A stretch of DNA of 26,336 nt from contig JAVLRN010000043.1 of the NCBI GenBank assembly GCA_032821775.1, positions 1 through 26,336 of the forward strand. The letters run 5' to 3'. Below the pieces are notes generated by a model. The model was given only the letters and a program-made list of their open reading frames with translations. It was not told where the DNA came from and ran no database searches. The position numbers and the translations under genes are program-made. This stretch comes from Sanguinoderma infundibulare. Lineage: Eukaryota > Basidiomycota > Agaricomycetes > Polyporales > Polyporaceae. Numbering within the stretch: position 1 is the first letter of the stretch; every line of letters starts with the position of its first letter. This document shows, in pieces, positions 8,342 through 18,259 of this stretch.

Positions 8342-11300
8342 ATGGTACGTTCCAGCCACTCGACGAAGGAATTTGGACGTACAGGCTAACTGTCGCATAC
8401 CAGAGCGACGCCGAGAGCGAATTCTGGGGGGGCGATTCAGACTCCATCTCGCGAGCTCAACAGTTCTTCGCGGACACCAGCAATGCGTCTCCCATTCAAA
8501 GTTACCCGATGGCGCCACCGAAACAAGGCACTAATCATGGACCGCGATCGGATCGGAGAGACAGTCGTGCGGAGTCCTCGCCCAGCAAGAGGACACCTCG
8601 GCAGCCCAAGATCACCTCGGAGAGAGGGACCAATACTCGTGTTCGCGGGAGGGGGACGAGTCAACGTCCTTTGTTAGAACACACGACTCCCCATGCGCGC
8701 GACCAACGACCTGTTGCCTCCGCCGCTCATTCGGATGCAGCTACCACTGCGGGTACTCGCTCACAAGGTAGCGTGAGTGTGGACCAGTCCATGGATCTAG
8801 ACCTCGACTCTAACTTGGAGAACGATGCAGCGTACGGTCAGTACGACCCACTGGTTTATTCCTTCCCTTGCGCTGACGGCATCGCGTAATCTTTAGTTGA
8901 AGCAAGTGAGTGTACTACCGGCAACTACGCATCGTAGATGCTTACCGCAGCACCCACAGTGATGGACACGGACAACGACGACTCCGAACCTCCTTCTCGA
9001 GGCGGTTCATTCGCCTTCTCCTACGTCCAATCGAGTTGGAATGCGTCGATGACTTCCCTCTCGTCCTCGGCGTCAGTTGATTCCAGAACTGGAAGGAAAC
9101 ACGCCATGCCGTACGAGTCGACCTACGGCAGACCGATCGCCGCACAGGTTGCGCGAAAGGTGCCTCGCACAACGCAGAAGGTAGGTCCCTCTAGATAACT
9201 CAGCCGGCCGGCTTGGTACCGTATTGGACACAAGAGCGGGGACATTAGAGGTGCCCAATTGCCTTCCATTGCGCTCACTCTAGACGTTGGACGCATCGGG
9301 AGGCAATTGCGCCCTCCTGTCCAGTGGAAGATGCCATTCGAAAGTATGTTGGAGACAAGAACAACGCCGGTGTCAACCAGCGCGGATCGTTTTTCTCTCC
9401 AACATATTCGTAAGGAGTATTTTTCACTGAGCAGGAGGGGGCGACAGAGCCCTTGGAAGAAACCGGGTGGAAGGGTGAAGGTCGACCCCTTGCCATACGT
9501 GGAGTGCTCGGCTAGCCTACGTTTGGACTGGGAAACGTGCCCGAGCGCCCCCCGTAGGGACCTTGGGGATCAGCCGCGACAGTATGAGGGTATGAATTGG
9601 GTTACAGAGGCGACGAAGCGTAATTTTGACTGAGGAACGAGCTCGTTCGGTAGAGTCTACACACCCTTTGGCAAGGGGGCGGTGTAATATACTAAACCTA
9701 CTTGCAAGCGGGCGGACCGCTCGCGGCGCCTTGCCGCCTGATACCCTACCCCCGTCTCCGTCTAATCCCGCACACATGAGAGCCCTGTCGAATGGGCAGG
9801 CGATGGTGGCGCACCAGGGAAGTCTTCTATGTCAATGGTGTGGACTCAGTGTGAGCCCAGGGGGTTAGTTGAGACGCGTCTTACTGTGCCACCTGGGCCG
9901 CTGCTCGTGAAGAACGTTACTTGCACCGGGGAGCGACACTTGCATCAGGGCGGGCGGGCGGGATCACTTGCATCGGGGAGCGCAGTGGCTTGCATCAGGG
10001 CGAGTACGCGCATGGAGCTCCGGGAAAACAAACGCGAGCGCGACGCATCTGCGCCACGCGCCGCTCCATCTCCGACACTCTGTCTAGACATCCGCCTCTA
10101 CTCATCCCTCCGCGCGTCCCCGGGCAGCTGATGCTCAATGGGCTACAGCTCTTCGCTCGTACTATGCACTGAGCACCGCGCGCAGCTCTGAGCTTGAACA
10201 TCTTTCTTCCTCCGAGGCCTTGGGGCCGACCACCAGCGTCATGTTCCCGCTACTGAGGACCGCACCATCGCGTAGCTGTCGTATTGCGGTGATCGCGCTG
10301 TCTGATCAAACGCGGTGGAACCTTCCACCCTCTTGCAAGTGGACTCGGTTTATTAAACCACCGACTTGCAAAAGGGTGTGTAGACGGCTCCAAGGGGATG
10401 CGAGTTGAGTCCAACCGAGTAGCTCCAGGGGCTCCGTCGACAATAGTTTCCATTTCATAGGCGTCGCCGTGAGCGCCAATCGAACTGGAACAATCGAGTA
10501 TAGACTAGTACTCCCTATTGACTCTTGAGCACCCCTTCGGCAACACTGGCTTGCTCTCTCTAATCGCTTCCCCCGTTGGCATTGTGTTTATAATTGCTAA
10601 CATCCATTTACTTTACAGGCTCCTACCACATCCAAACCACTCCCCCAAACGCCGTCGCGTTCGGGGAATGTCACGCGGAAGAACTGGGCCGACTCCCCCG
10701 AGCCGTACCAGAAAAGGGTTGAGACACCGACCATAACACGGATCTCCAACGCCCTCGAGGAGGCGGTTGCCTTTGAACACAAAGAAGCGAGCTCTGCGTC
10801 AGCCGGGCCTTCTCGCCAACGTGAGCAGAAGAACGCGTTTGACCCGTCGACGCTATCGGGTGTCTGCGTCATCGCGCATTCAAAGGACGCGCAGCGCCTG
10901 TTCGACAATATTCCCCTGAGCTGGGGCGTGCAGTACGAAATCGCTCGTGGGGTCTCGCGGGGCATATGGAGTTGGGAGACGGTGATACAGGCCGAGCCTG
11001 CCCTCAGGTCCCTCAAAGGAGAGAACACAGGCAACGCCACGAGGGTATCCCATGTGCTCGGTCGCCAGTTCGGCGACAACTCGCCGGTTGACGGCGCCAT
11101 ATGGTGCGCGTCCAGTTGTGTTGCAAACATGCATGCGCAGCATCTGACACCAGGATAGGTATGAGCTCGACCGGGAAGAGAAGGCGATGATCGAACGGCG
11201 AGGGCGCGGACTCGGCCTGCAGGGCGACTTCGGGGAGAAGCCGAACTGGTACGGCGGGCAGATCCAGCAAGTCGCCAGACTCGAGGAGGCCGGCGACGGC

Positions 11301-14300
11301 TTCCGGGTCGTGCTCGCGAAGATGGAGATGCGCAAGTCGACGCGCTTCGCCCGCTTCCTCGCCTCCCGGCGGATTCTGCAGGTCTCGGTCCCGGCCACGG
11401 TCGTCAACAGCCGAGCGGAGGATCTCCGCGCGTTCTTCACCCAGAAGTTTGTGTTGTGCGGCCGGGTTTTCGTCGCGTTCGGCGCAAAGGACAAAAAGGT
11501 CTTCCTCATGGAGACCCCGGAGGCGCACGAGCGTGCTGCTTACATCAAGGGCGACGAGCAGAGGATCACCTTGGCGGATTTCGTCGCGTGGCACAATCCG
11601 ATGGACCTCAACGGCGCGCAGGTATGTTGATGCCTCTGTCAAGGTGATGGCAGCTTAACCATTATGCAACGCAGCCGACGTCGAAGTGGGCCACGCGGTT
11701 CGACCTCGGCTTCTCCATCTCTGTCCCGGCCCTGCTGATTCATCCCGACAATACGTACTATAAGCGTGACGATAGTGCGTCGCCTTCGTCTTCTATTGAT
11801 GATTCATTTGACGATAGTCTGCTGCGCAGTTGCGCCGCCGCACGATCCGGAGCAGAAGCCCGCGGCAGAGTTCATCTACACAGACGGCTGCGGGTGGATG
11901 AACAACGCCGGACTGAGCGCTATCGCGCGGCACATGGGACTCGAGGAGCGCCCGACTGCCGTCCAAGGTCGTTTTGCAGGCGCGAAGGGGCTCTGGGTGC
12001 TGCACCCGCGCGACCAGTCGTCGGTCCCGAAGATCTGGATCCGCGACTCCCAGGTCAAGATCAAGCTAGACCAGTGCAACCTCCACCAGGCGCACCAAAT
12101 CTTTGATTTGCTCGCGCCGCCCCGGGTCACCCTTCCCAGCCGTCTCTCCCGGCTGACGATCCTCAACCTCGCGCACAATGGGGTGCAGGAGACGACGTTC
12201 GTCGAGCTCATGAGGGCCACGATTGAGGAGGCGGTCAAGCCGCTTACGCAGTGGACGGGCCCGAAGGCCATGTTCCTCCTCTGGAAGGCGGTCGAGAAGG
12301 TCGGCGGCGTGGCGATGAAACGCGCGCTTCAGCACGCCCTTGGCGCCTCGCGCGCTCTGGGGCTGGTCGGCAGGACCCTCCAGGATCTCGCTCTCGCTGA
12401 GGGCGACGAGCTCGAGGAGCTGGTGAACGAGATCGCCGCGGACGCTCGGGACGGCGAGCCAAGCGAGGATCCGATGGCTTCGTACACGGCCCTGCGCAAC
12501 CAGGCGACGGGCCAGCCGCTCACCATTCACGCCGTCATCCTTGACCTTCTCCAGGCTGGATTCAACCCGCTGGAGCTGGAGCTTCTGTACGACAAGCTGA
12601 AGATGGTGGTGACGCTCGTCATCGAGGATATCATCCTCGACTACCACATCGCCGTTCCCCATTCCATTGAGGCGTTTATCATACCAGGTATGTGATTCCG
12701 TCGTTTACTACACCGTGTGCAGCCAGATGACCGCGAAGCAGATCCGATTAGCGTGTTGCGCGAGGGGGAGATCCACTTCAAGTCAACGAAGAACCTCAAG
12801 GACGTGGACGACTTGAATCGCAACCAGCTCCTCGGCGATGTCTTGGTATACCTGTTCTGAGTACAATCATTTGTGACTTGCTGATGCGTAGCTTGACAGA
12901 TCTATCGTAATCCGAATCGCCTTCCGTCGGACGTCCAGAAGGTATGTCGAGTAAGACATTATTAATAAGTGGTGCGAGCTGATCATTCGTGGTATCATGC
13001 GTAGGTTACGGCTGTAGAATGCGTGGAGCTTTCGGCGTACACCGATGTCATCGTGCTTCCAACTACTGGGCCCCGTTCGTTCGCCAGCTACCTCGCTGGA
13101 GGAGGTGAGTGGTGTTGCGAGTGCGAGTTACCTTCCCAGCTGACCTGCTTGAAACTGTGTAGACTATGATGGAGGTATGGTTTTGTTTCGCCGTCTGTGA
13201 CCATCCACTAGCCTCAGGCTGATACCATGTGCTCTAGACGTCGCGGTTGTCATCTACGATGAGAGGCTCGTCAAGGACTTCGTCACGCGCCCGCTTACGC
13301 GAGAGCCGGTCGACTTCATCAAAGACAACTTTGAGGATATGGGCACCATCCAACAGGTTACCAACCTCGCCAAGGATCTCGAGGGATTTCACGATCCCGA
13401 CGCGAGTCGCCGGAAGTTGCAGGAGAGCCTCCTCTTGGGGCTCTCCCCTGCACCGATCGGCCAGTATTCTCGCTTCCACGAAGGCTCCATTTACGCGAAT
13501 GGATACGACGCGGCCGACACGATTCGCCTCGCGTTCATGTAAGTTCATCATCTCCCCTCCGTTTCAGCCCGACACCAGCTCACGAACTCACCCGGAAGGT
13601 TCAACACCGTGCTCGACTCCCGCAAGACCGGCCATCGCGTCAAGACTGAAGTCTTCAAGGCAGACAAGAGGAAGTTCGACAGAAGACTTCCCGACTGCCT
13701 TCAGTCGCGCAAGGAGGCCAAGTGGGGGAGTCAGGCTGGGGGAGGAGTGCCATCCTTCAAGCGAGATCGCAAGCTAGGAGATTTCATCCTAGAAAACCTC
13801 TACGAGGCCGGCCGGAAGATGCGGGACGAACAAATCAAGCAGTACGACAATCTGAAGCCGAAGGTCTTTAGCACGGACAAGCACCTCCTGCAGCCCTGGA
13901 AGACGGTGCAGCCGTATCTCAACGACACCGCTCCCGTCAGGCACGACCTCATTCTCATTCAGCAGCATGTCGACGACCACATCAAACAATGGCAGTCGAT
14001 AACGGCCGCCGGTCGGCCGCCCAACCGCTACGCATCTTCGGCGAAGGGTAAAGGCGCCGGCAAGGCGGGTTCCGGCAGGGGGTTGCTGCAAGCTCAGTAC
14101 GACGAGCTCGCGCGGTCGTACGCGGCTGGGCCCGAGATCGATAAGGACGGCCTGCTCGCCACGTTCGCGAACGTCGAGCACCTGAAGGCGTCCTACGCTT
14201 ACACACAGAGCCCCAAGTTCGCTTGGAACGTCGCATTCCAGGCGCTCTGCCACATCAAGGCTGCCGCGCAGGGCTCGGTGGCGTGCACGGCGGACTTTGC

Positions 14301-14734
14301 GGACGTGATGTCCATCCCGGGTTCGACCGCGCGGGTTCTGGAGCAAAGCAGGGTGGCTCTCACGGCGTCGTGAGCGATCGTCGACTTTTCTGTGTTTGTG
14401 GTCGTCCTCCTGACGACGGACGCGACAGTCAACGCCCAGCGTGTGGCTGAGCCGCTACATGCCGTCGTACAACCGGCCGAACGACTACGAGACTGTATCG
14501 CAGTGTACGTCCTTGGCTCGCTTTCTGGTGGCGGACGGACACAGGCACTGACGTGGGTTTCGCTATACAGACTTCCGGCGCCGAGTTGGCGCGATGCACC
14601 AGCAGCTGTCGCCGGTCGAGAGAATTGTGCATGGGCGCGGGGGTCGCGTATGTTTGGAAGGAGCGCGCGGGCATGTATTTGTACTTGTGGACGCGTATCT
14701 ATGCTATTCGCACGCTGAGAATGACCGGGACTAG
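8342..14734 (+). CDS. Cellular RNA-dependent RNA polymerase (QDE-1/Rdp1 family), 16 exons, intact
   Basis: This enzyme makes RNA from single-stranded RNA templates to feed RNA silencing; it acts in nucleus or cytoplasm. Exons by splice signals and phase: 8342-8344, 8404-8836, 8897-8905, 8951-9180, 10619-11103, 11159-11621, 11675-11774, 11830-12687, 12727-12845, 12900-12941, 13005-13104, 13163-13174, 13238-13538, 13599-14369, 14440-14504, 14571-14734. Together they give 4,155 nt, or 1,384 residues, close to QDE-1 (about 1,400). Residues 1-225 are Ser/Pro/Arg-rich and probably disordered. IPLSWGVQYEIARGVS lies near 323, TDGCGWMN near 592, QGRFAGAKGLWVL near 620, KIWIRDSQVKI near 641, and the metal-binding DYDGD at 948-952, matching the three catalytic aspartates of QDE-1. 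All phases close without a frameshift. The start is the ATG followed at once by GTACGT and a CTAAC...CAG intron; ATG 8509 is an alternative. Exon 4 could instead begin at 8960. If the intron at 14370-14439 is retained, translation stops at 14371-14373 and the last 75 residues are lost. Confidence 0.95.
9181..10618 (+). other. Oversized intron 4 of the polymerase gene (1,438 nt)
   Basis: The donor is GTAGGT and the acceptor region is TTGCTAACATCCATTTACTTTACAG. The flanking exons join in phase 0 (PRTTQK to APTTSK). All other introns of this gene are about 39-70 nt, so a short ancestral intron has been expanded by inserted DNA, including the element at 9655-10385. Another imperfect inverted repeat (9339-9355 with 9396-9410, core TATGTTGGAGA) lies on the left. 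Frames inside the intron (for example 9259-9633) have no recognisable protein character. Confidence 0.8.
9655..10385. mobile_element. Non-autonomous DNA-transposon-like element (MITE-like) in intron 4
   Basis: The two ends are inverted repeats. The outer 15 bases (GTCTACACACCCTTT at 9655, its complement ending at 10385) are perfect, and 20 of the first 21 match. Similarity continues imperfectly inward for about 65 bases (9655-9723 against 10311-10385), with shared GTGTAATA/TTTATTAAACCA-like and CTTGCAAG motifs. Internally, CTTGCAYCRGGG recurs four times at about 9920-10005 in direct orientation, like subterminal transposase-binding repeats. No transposase is encoded. I could not find a clear target-site duplication, so the true ends may lie slightly further out; weaker similarity extends towards 9435 and 10440. 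The superfamily is undetermined. Confidence 0.65.
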
Positions 14735-14745
14735 TGCTTGAGATA

Positions 14746-14842
14746 GGGAATGGTTTTGTGAACAGTCCGGACGGGTGAGGGAATGTTTTTGTGAACAATC
14801 CGGTAGGGGGTGGTTTTGTGAACCATCCGGACGGGTGACGGA
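14746..14842 (+). repeat. Three tandem ~32-bp repeats just 3' of the polymerase gene
   Basis: The unit consensus is roughly GGGAATGGTTTTGTGAAC followed by ARTCCGGACGGGTGA, present three times starting near 14746, 14779 and 14810. The middle copy is the most diverged. The array begins 12 bases after the last-exon stop codon and so probably lies in the 3' UTR. No function is assigned; it may be a terminator/processing region or a plain minisatellite. Confidence 0.85.
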
Positions 14843-15053
14843 GAGAGCCCGCGCGACCTCTGCAAGTATGCGTGCGCCCCACTCAGATCTACAGCTATCT
14901 ATGTAGAGACACGTTCACTCGTGCGGCAGGACTCGACTCGGGAGGAGGGAGAGGAGAGTGGGGAGAAAACCGCGGGGATAAAGCCACCTACGTACAGTCT
15001 ACACAGAGGAGGTAAAAAGAGACTCGTAATTTTGCTGCAACTGTACTACAGTG
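14843..15053. other. Short intergenic stretch between converging genes
   Basis: A/G-rich around 14938-14970 (GGAGGAGGGAGAGGAGAG and on). It separates the plus-strand polymerase from the minus-strand remnant ending at 15054, so it probably holds both 3' ends. No canonical AATAAA was seen. Confidence 0.4.
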
Positions 15054-15831
15054 CTACATGACGTACAGCGCAGCTCTCGGCGCGCCCGTACATGAGAGAA
15101 GAGAGATACGCCAGCACCGCACCATCCATGTCCCGTAAAAATGCAGGCTGTTTGCGATCGCGTTCACGGGCTTGAAGTCGTCCATGTTGTGCAAGAACAC
15201 CTGCCAGCAACGTGTCCGCATTCAGCATCCGTCCATCCGGCCATCACACAAGGGGCAACATGAAGGAAGAGAAAAGGACGCACAATGGTCTTCACAACCT
15301 TTCCCAGCTTCCCCGGCCGGACACGGACGAGCTGAGAGAACCCCGGTCAGTTGGCCCCAGACGTCGAACATACTTGTCAGCCGGATACAGCATGGACCAG
15401 CCGTTACGAAGCTTGAACATCCAGGCAGATTCGAGATCCATGTTGGTGAGATTGGCAAGCGCGCCACGCCCGCAAATCGAGTCCCGCCTATGAACGTCAA
15501 GTTGAGGACGACTTCGAGGTAATACCGTGCTCGGAGAGTACGCACCGTGCAAATGAGAACGTCTATCCGGACGCCCACCTCAAGACCACCTTGCGAAAGT
15601 CGTCGTTCGGGTGCCGCGTCTCCGTCCGGATATCTGAATGAATACGCTTGCCCATCTTGAGATCGACGTCCGGCAGCATACTGCCATGTTCGTAGAGCAT
15701 TGACACCCCGGACGATAGAGGAGCACGGCAAGAACTCACCGACATCTTGTCCGCGATCTCGGGGTTGACGTACACGATGATGTCGTCCTTGACCGGCCTG
15801 TGCGGCGTCCCACGGCCGTGTGAACGTGAGC

Positions 15832-15893
15832 TCAAGGCCGGAACGAACCATACTGTATGCTCACCGAGTACAAAGTCCGCGCGCGGTGATCTT
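15832..15893 (-). repeat. Exon-intron junction duplicated at 16280-16342
   Basis: Both segments read, on the minus strand, an exon end LKITA[RH]G..TR followed by an intron starting GTGAGCATAC and then CCGGA/TTCCGG. They differ by scattered substitutions. The duplicate at 16280-16342 therefore looks like a second, diverged copy of the same exon of the minus-strand remnant, either a tandem exon duplication or a chimaera of two paralogues. Confidence 0.6.
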
Positions 15894-16279
15894 CAAGTGG
15901 TCGAAGGGGCTGAGGTCGGGGTAATACGTTGAACGACCATTTGATCACGCATGAACTCCCTTGCCTGCGCCGCCATTTCGACATATCCCTCGCCATCAGC
16001 GTCCGTTACCATGTATCGACAGACAAGCACAGAAAGAACTCACCCGAAAGTTCGCATTCGAAGCAAGGACCATCAAGCCCGTATATGGGGCGCGGGCAGC
16101 CGCGTCGGCGAAGATGAAGGTGTGAAATGCGAGGACCCTCTCCCCATTCCAGAGAACGACAGGCGACATCCTGAGACGTCGCTGCAATGCAGGTAGAGCA
16201 GGTGGATGCAAAGGAGAGCACATCGGAGACATCGGTGAGGCAATTGCAGGCCAAACGGCGATTCGGTGCGAACGTGAGC

Positions 16280-16342
16280 ATAAGTCCGGAATGAACCGTT
16301 CGGAGGTATGCTCACCGAGTACCAGGTCCATGCGCGGTAATC
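16280..16342 (-). repeat. Diverged duplicate of the exon-intron junction at 15832-15893
   Basis: Reads CALKITAHGPGTR on the minus strand and then the same GTGAGCATAC donor context as its partner about 450 bases away. Confidence 0.6.
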
Positions 16343-16633
16343 TTCAATGCGCATCCCTCGAGAACGCGCCATGCGCACCTGTCAACCGCGAAGTCATTGC
16401 ACGCGGGCGGCGGCGAGCCTGCAGATACGCGGCCAGGGCCCCCAAAGACGTAGTTCGTCCGGGAGCGACACTGTATGTGTCGGCGAGCGCGTGTGGGCCA
16501 TTGAGACAAGAGAGAAGCGGGAGCAAATGGAAGACAGGGAGATGGGATAGTGGAAAGTAGACGGTCTCGGGGGAACCAGCAAACAGACTTCAAACCTATT
16601 GAATAAGTTTCCATCAACAATAGGTACACTGCA
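16343..16633. other. No recognisable feature
   Basis: Only short frames with Arg/Ser-rich translations on both strands; no repeat or RNA gene was identified. Confidence 0.4.
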
Positions 16634-17262
16634 AATATCGGGTACGTACAGCGGCCACAATTGAACATAATCGATCAGATGGTGTATCCACGGCGATTTG
16701 AAATGCCGAATCACCGCGCTTCTTGAGACTGCGCTTCACTGCGTGGAGACATCATGTAACCACATTGCGGTGCCCTCGGGTAGGATGGCAGGCTCGAGCA
16801 AGAGTCGCTTCTGGTCCCCGCCGTGTTCGTACTCGGCCGCCTGCGCGCGTGTATCCAGGTGGTTTCTCCCGTGTTATACTGCGGACGAATTGATATTAGT
16901 GACCACATCGCCAAGCTTATGTGCGCCGCGGAGAACGTTGCATTAGACCCGAACGACCGCTTCGAAAACTTGCGGTTTCAAGTTTCCAATCTCGGCTGGC
17001 CTCCAAGTACCGCTGGCACTACAGCTCTAGCCCATCAACTCCAAGCGGCGCGTCAGGTTGAGAAACACAGGGTCGACCTCCGCACAACCATGGCCAGAAC
17101 GTTCGGAACAGGATAAAACACGTACCCGTAAACGAGTCTCGCATGCAACGCGGTATTAAATCATGCCGTGGAGTTTCGTCTGTAATCGAAGTGAGGGCGT
17201 TGCGAGGAGACGGTGACGATGGAAGCTCTGACGTCGCCCATCCTGATCTTCCCAAAGTGCTG
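16634..17262. repeat. Diverged duplicate (form B) of the unit-junction region 18150-19049
   Basis: It begins with AATATCGGGTACGTAC, shared with about 18152, and continues with a TTTGAAATG block. After a segment of about 125 bases absent from form A, it resumes at CGCGTGTATCCAGG (about 16846) and matches form A blocks to about 17262. It lacks the fold-back arm and the ~400-base insertion of form A. Its divergence from form A is far greater than the zero divergence between the two 18.2-kb-spaced copies, so two separate duplication events are recorded. Confidence 0.75.
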
Positions 17263-18131
17263 CAGGTACTGATCCCTTGCCATCCGGAGCGCGAGCCATG
17301 CCCACCGCTGCTTGTTCTGCGCGAATGATCCAAATTATCGTCAGCGTGCGTCAGGTATTAGACCCGGGGGAACGGTCTCTGATGGAACGAGGAACGCGTA
17401 CCTCTTCGTACTTCTTGACCTGATCGTCGGGCGGAAGCTCGATCGGGGCAGGCTGCTCTACAGGAGCCGGACCTGGCGCAGGCGCCATAGGTGCCGGTGT
17501 TGGAGACGGGGCGGCAGGTGGCGGAGGATTGGGCGTAGCCACCCGCATGGGCGACGCGGCTGCACTCTCTGGGACAGGTGTCGTCCCAGGCGTCGCGGGC
17601 AGCGAAGGGTGCAGAGGGACAGCAGCAATCGGTGGCGGGTGCGCTTTGAAGGTGGCAGAGGATCTTGCGATCCCAAGGTGGACAGTGGCGGCGTCGACGT
17701 GCTGTTCGGCATGGGGTTCGCAGTGGTGGATGTCGCCGCGGCGCTTGCGCCGTCCTTGGGCGCGGCGGCCTTCGCGCGAGCCGCTGCGATCCGTTCCGCC
17801 TGCTTCGTGAGCTGCTTCTTCCGCATGTCGATGCGCGCGTCTTCCTGCCTGATCTTTTTGACGAAGTGTTTGATGTCCCCGGGCCTGCAAAAATGACCAT
17901 GTTTGCAAATGGCGCAGAGAATGAAAATGCACTGGAACGGGTGCTGTGAATCCCACAAATCCCAGTACCCCATCTCCGAAACTCCGTCAACGGCGCGCTC
18001 CCGTACCGGTACTGCCACAGCTCCTGATCCACCCTCATCCTTTCCCGCATGCCCTCCGTCGCTTCCTCCAACCCGACCTCCCTCTCCTCCTCATCAACCT
18101 CGACATGCTGTTCCTGTGTACGCATGAACAA
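17161..18131 (-). pseudogene. Minus-strand gene remnant: coiled-coil/Pro-rich protein with CxxC-like motif
   Basis: Order on the minus strand: from ATG 18131, an acidic helical start (EEEREVGLEEATEGMRERM, then LWQYRYG). After a one-base shift comes WDLWDSQHPFQCIF, a Cys/His cluster (CAICKHGHFC), and a charged helix (KKIRQEDARIDMRKKQLTK, with heptad-like spacing). A Pro/Ala-rich linker follows, entered by another frame change near 17655 (or a very short 35-nt intron), then DDQVKKYEE. An 85-nt intron (17317-17401) precedes the last exon, 17316-17161, in phase: NKQRWAWLALRMARDQYLQH to TGA at 17163-17161. The final exon overlaps the form-B repeat. Splice signals and composition indicate a real ancestral gene, now probably broken. 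The function is unknown; the Cys/His cluster could bind zinc but is not a recognised finger. Confidence 0.5.
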
Positions 18132-18214
18132 TGGGCGATGTCTAAGGATGGGAATATCGGGTACGTACGGCCGCCACCCTTAAATCCAATTGATGTCGCA
18201 AAGTGGTTTGAAAT

Positions 18215-18259
18215 GGATACACGCGAGATTCTGAATCCTCGCGAATCTCGCGTGTATCC
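18215..18259. repeat. Second copy of the perfect fold-back hairpin
   Basis: Exact twin of the hairpin at 6-50. Here the upstream context is visible: it follows a stretch (about 18150-18209) that resembles 16634-16700, which shows that the hairpin interrupts the diverged paralogous repeat. Confidence 0.9.

Larger units (their letters stand above)
15054..16345 (-). pseudogene. Minus-strand multi-exon gene remnant with VYVNPEIADK motif
   Basis: Recognisable coding stretches in minus-strand order are listed here. 16170-16044 reads SPVVLWNGERVLAFHTFIFAD (first 20: SPVVLWNGERVLAFHTFIFA) and ends at a GTGAGT donor. About 15985-15865 reads QAREFMRDQM, then after a one-base shift YYPDLSPFDHLKITARGL, ending at GTGAGC. 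15797-about 15600 joins in phase after a 67-nt intron and reads DDIIVYVNPEIADK, then MLPDVDLKMGKRIHSD. About 15530-15380 reads YYLEVVLNLTFIGG, then after another shift LTNMDLESAWMFKLRNGWS. 15200-15054 reads FLHNMDDFKPVNAIANSLHF to a TAG stop. The layout is that of a spliced fungal gene, but at least two single-base frame breaks make it a probable pseudogene. The DDI[IV]VYVNPEIAD motif also occurs at 3356-3439. I do not recognise the family. Confidence 0.5.

Noticed and set aside
9339..9410. Separate mini-transposon from the inverted repeat 9339-9355/9396-9410
   Set aside because: Only about 70 bases long with a two-base gap in one arm; better treated as a local hairpin.
9259..9633. 124-codon plus-strand frame inside polymerase intron 4
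   Set aside because: Arg/Pro/Ser-rich chance translation with no coding character; it lies in inserted intron DNA, and the flanking exons join cleanly without it.
11013..11642. 209-codon minus-strand frame opposite polymerase exons 5-6
   Set aside because: Crosses a plus-strand intron and mirrors conserved polymerase coding sequence; shadow frame.
12066..12662. 198-codon minus-strand frame within the polymerase
   Set aside because: Exact antisense shadow of polymerase exon 8, which has clear family motifs on the plus strand.
15222..15851. 209-codon minus-strand frame
   Set aside because: Only part of it looks protein-like; the best coding segments lie in other minus frames (DDIIVYVNPEIADK, LTNMDLESAWMFK), so the long frame as a whole is not the gene.
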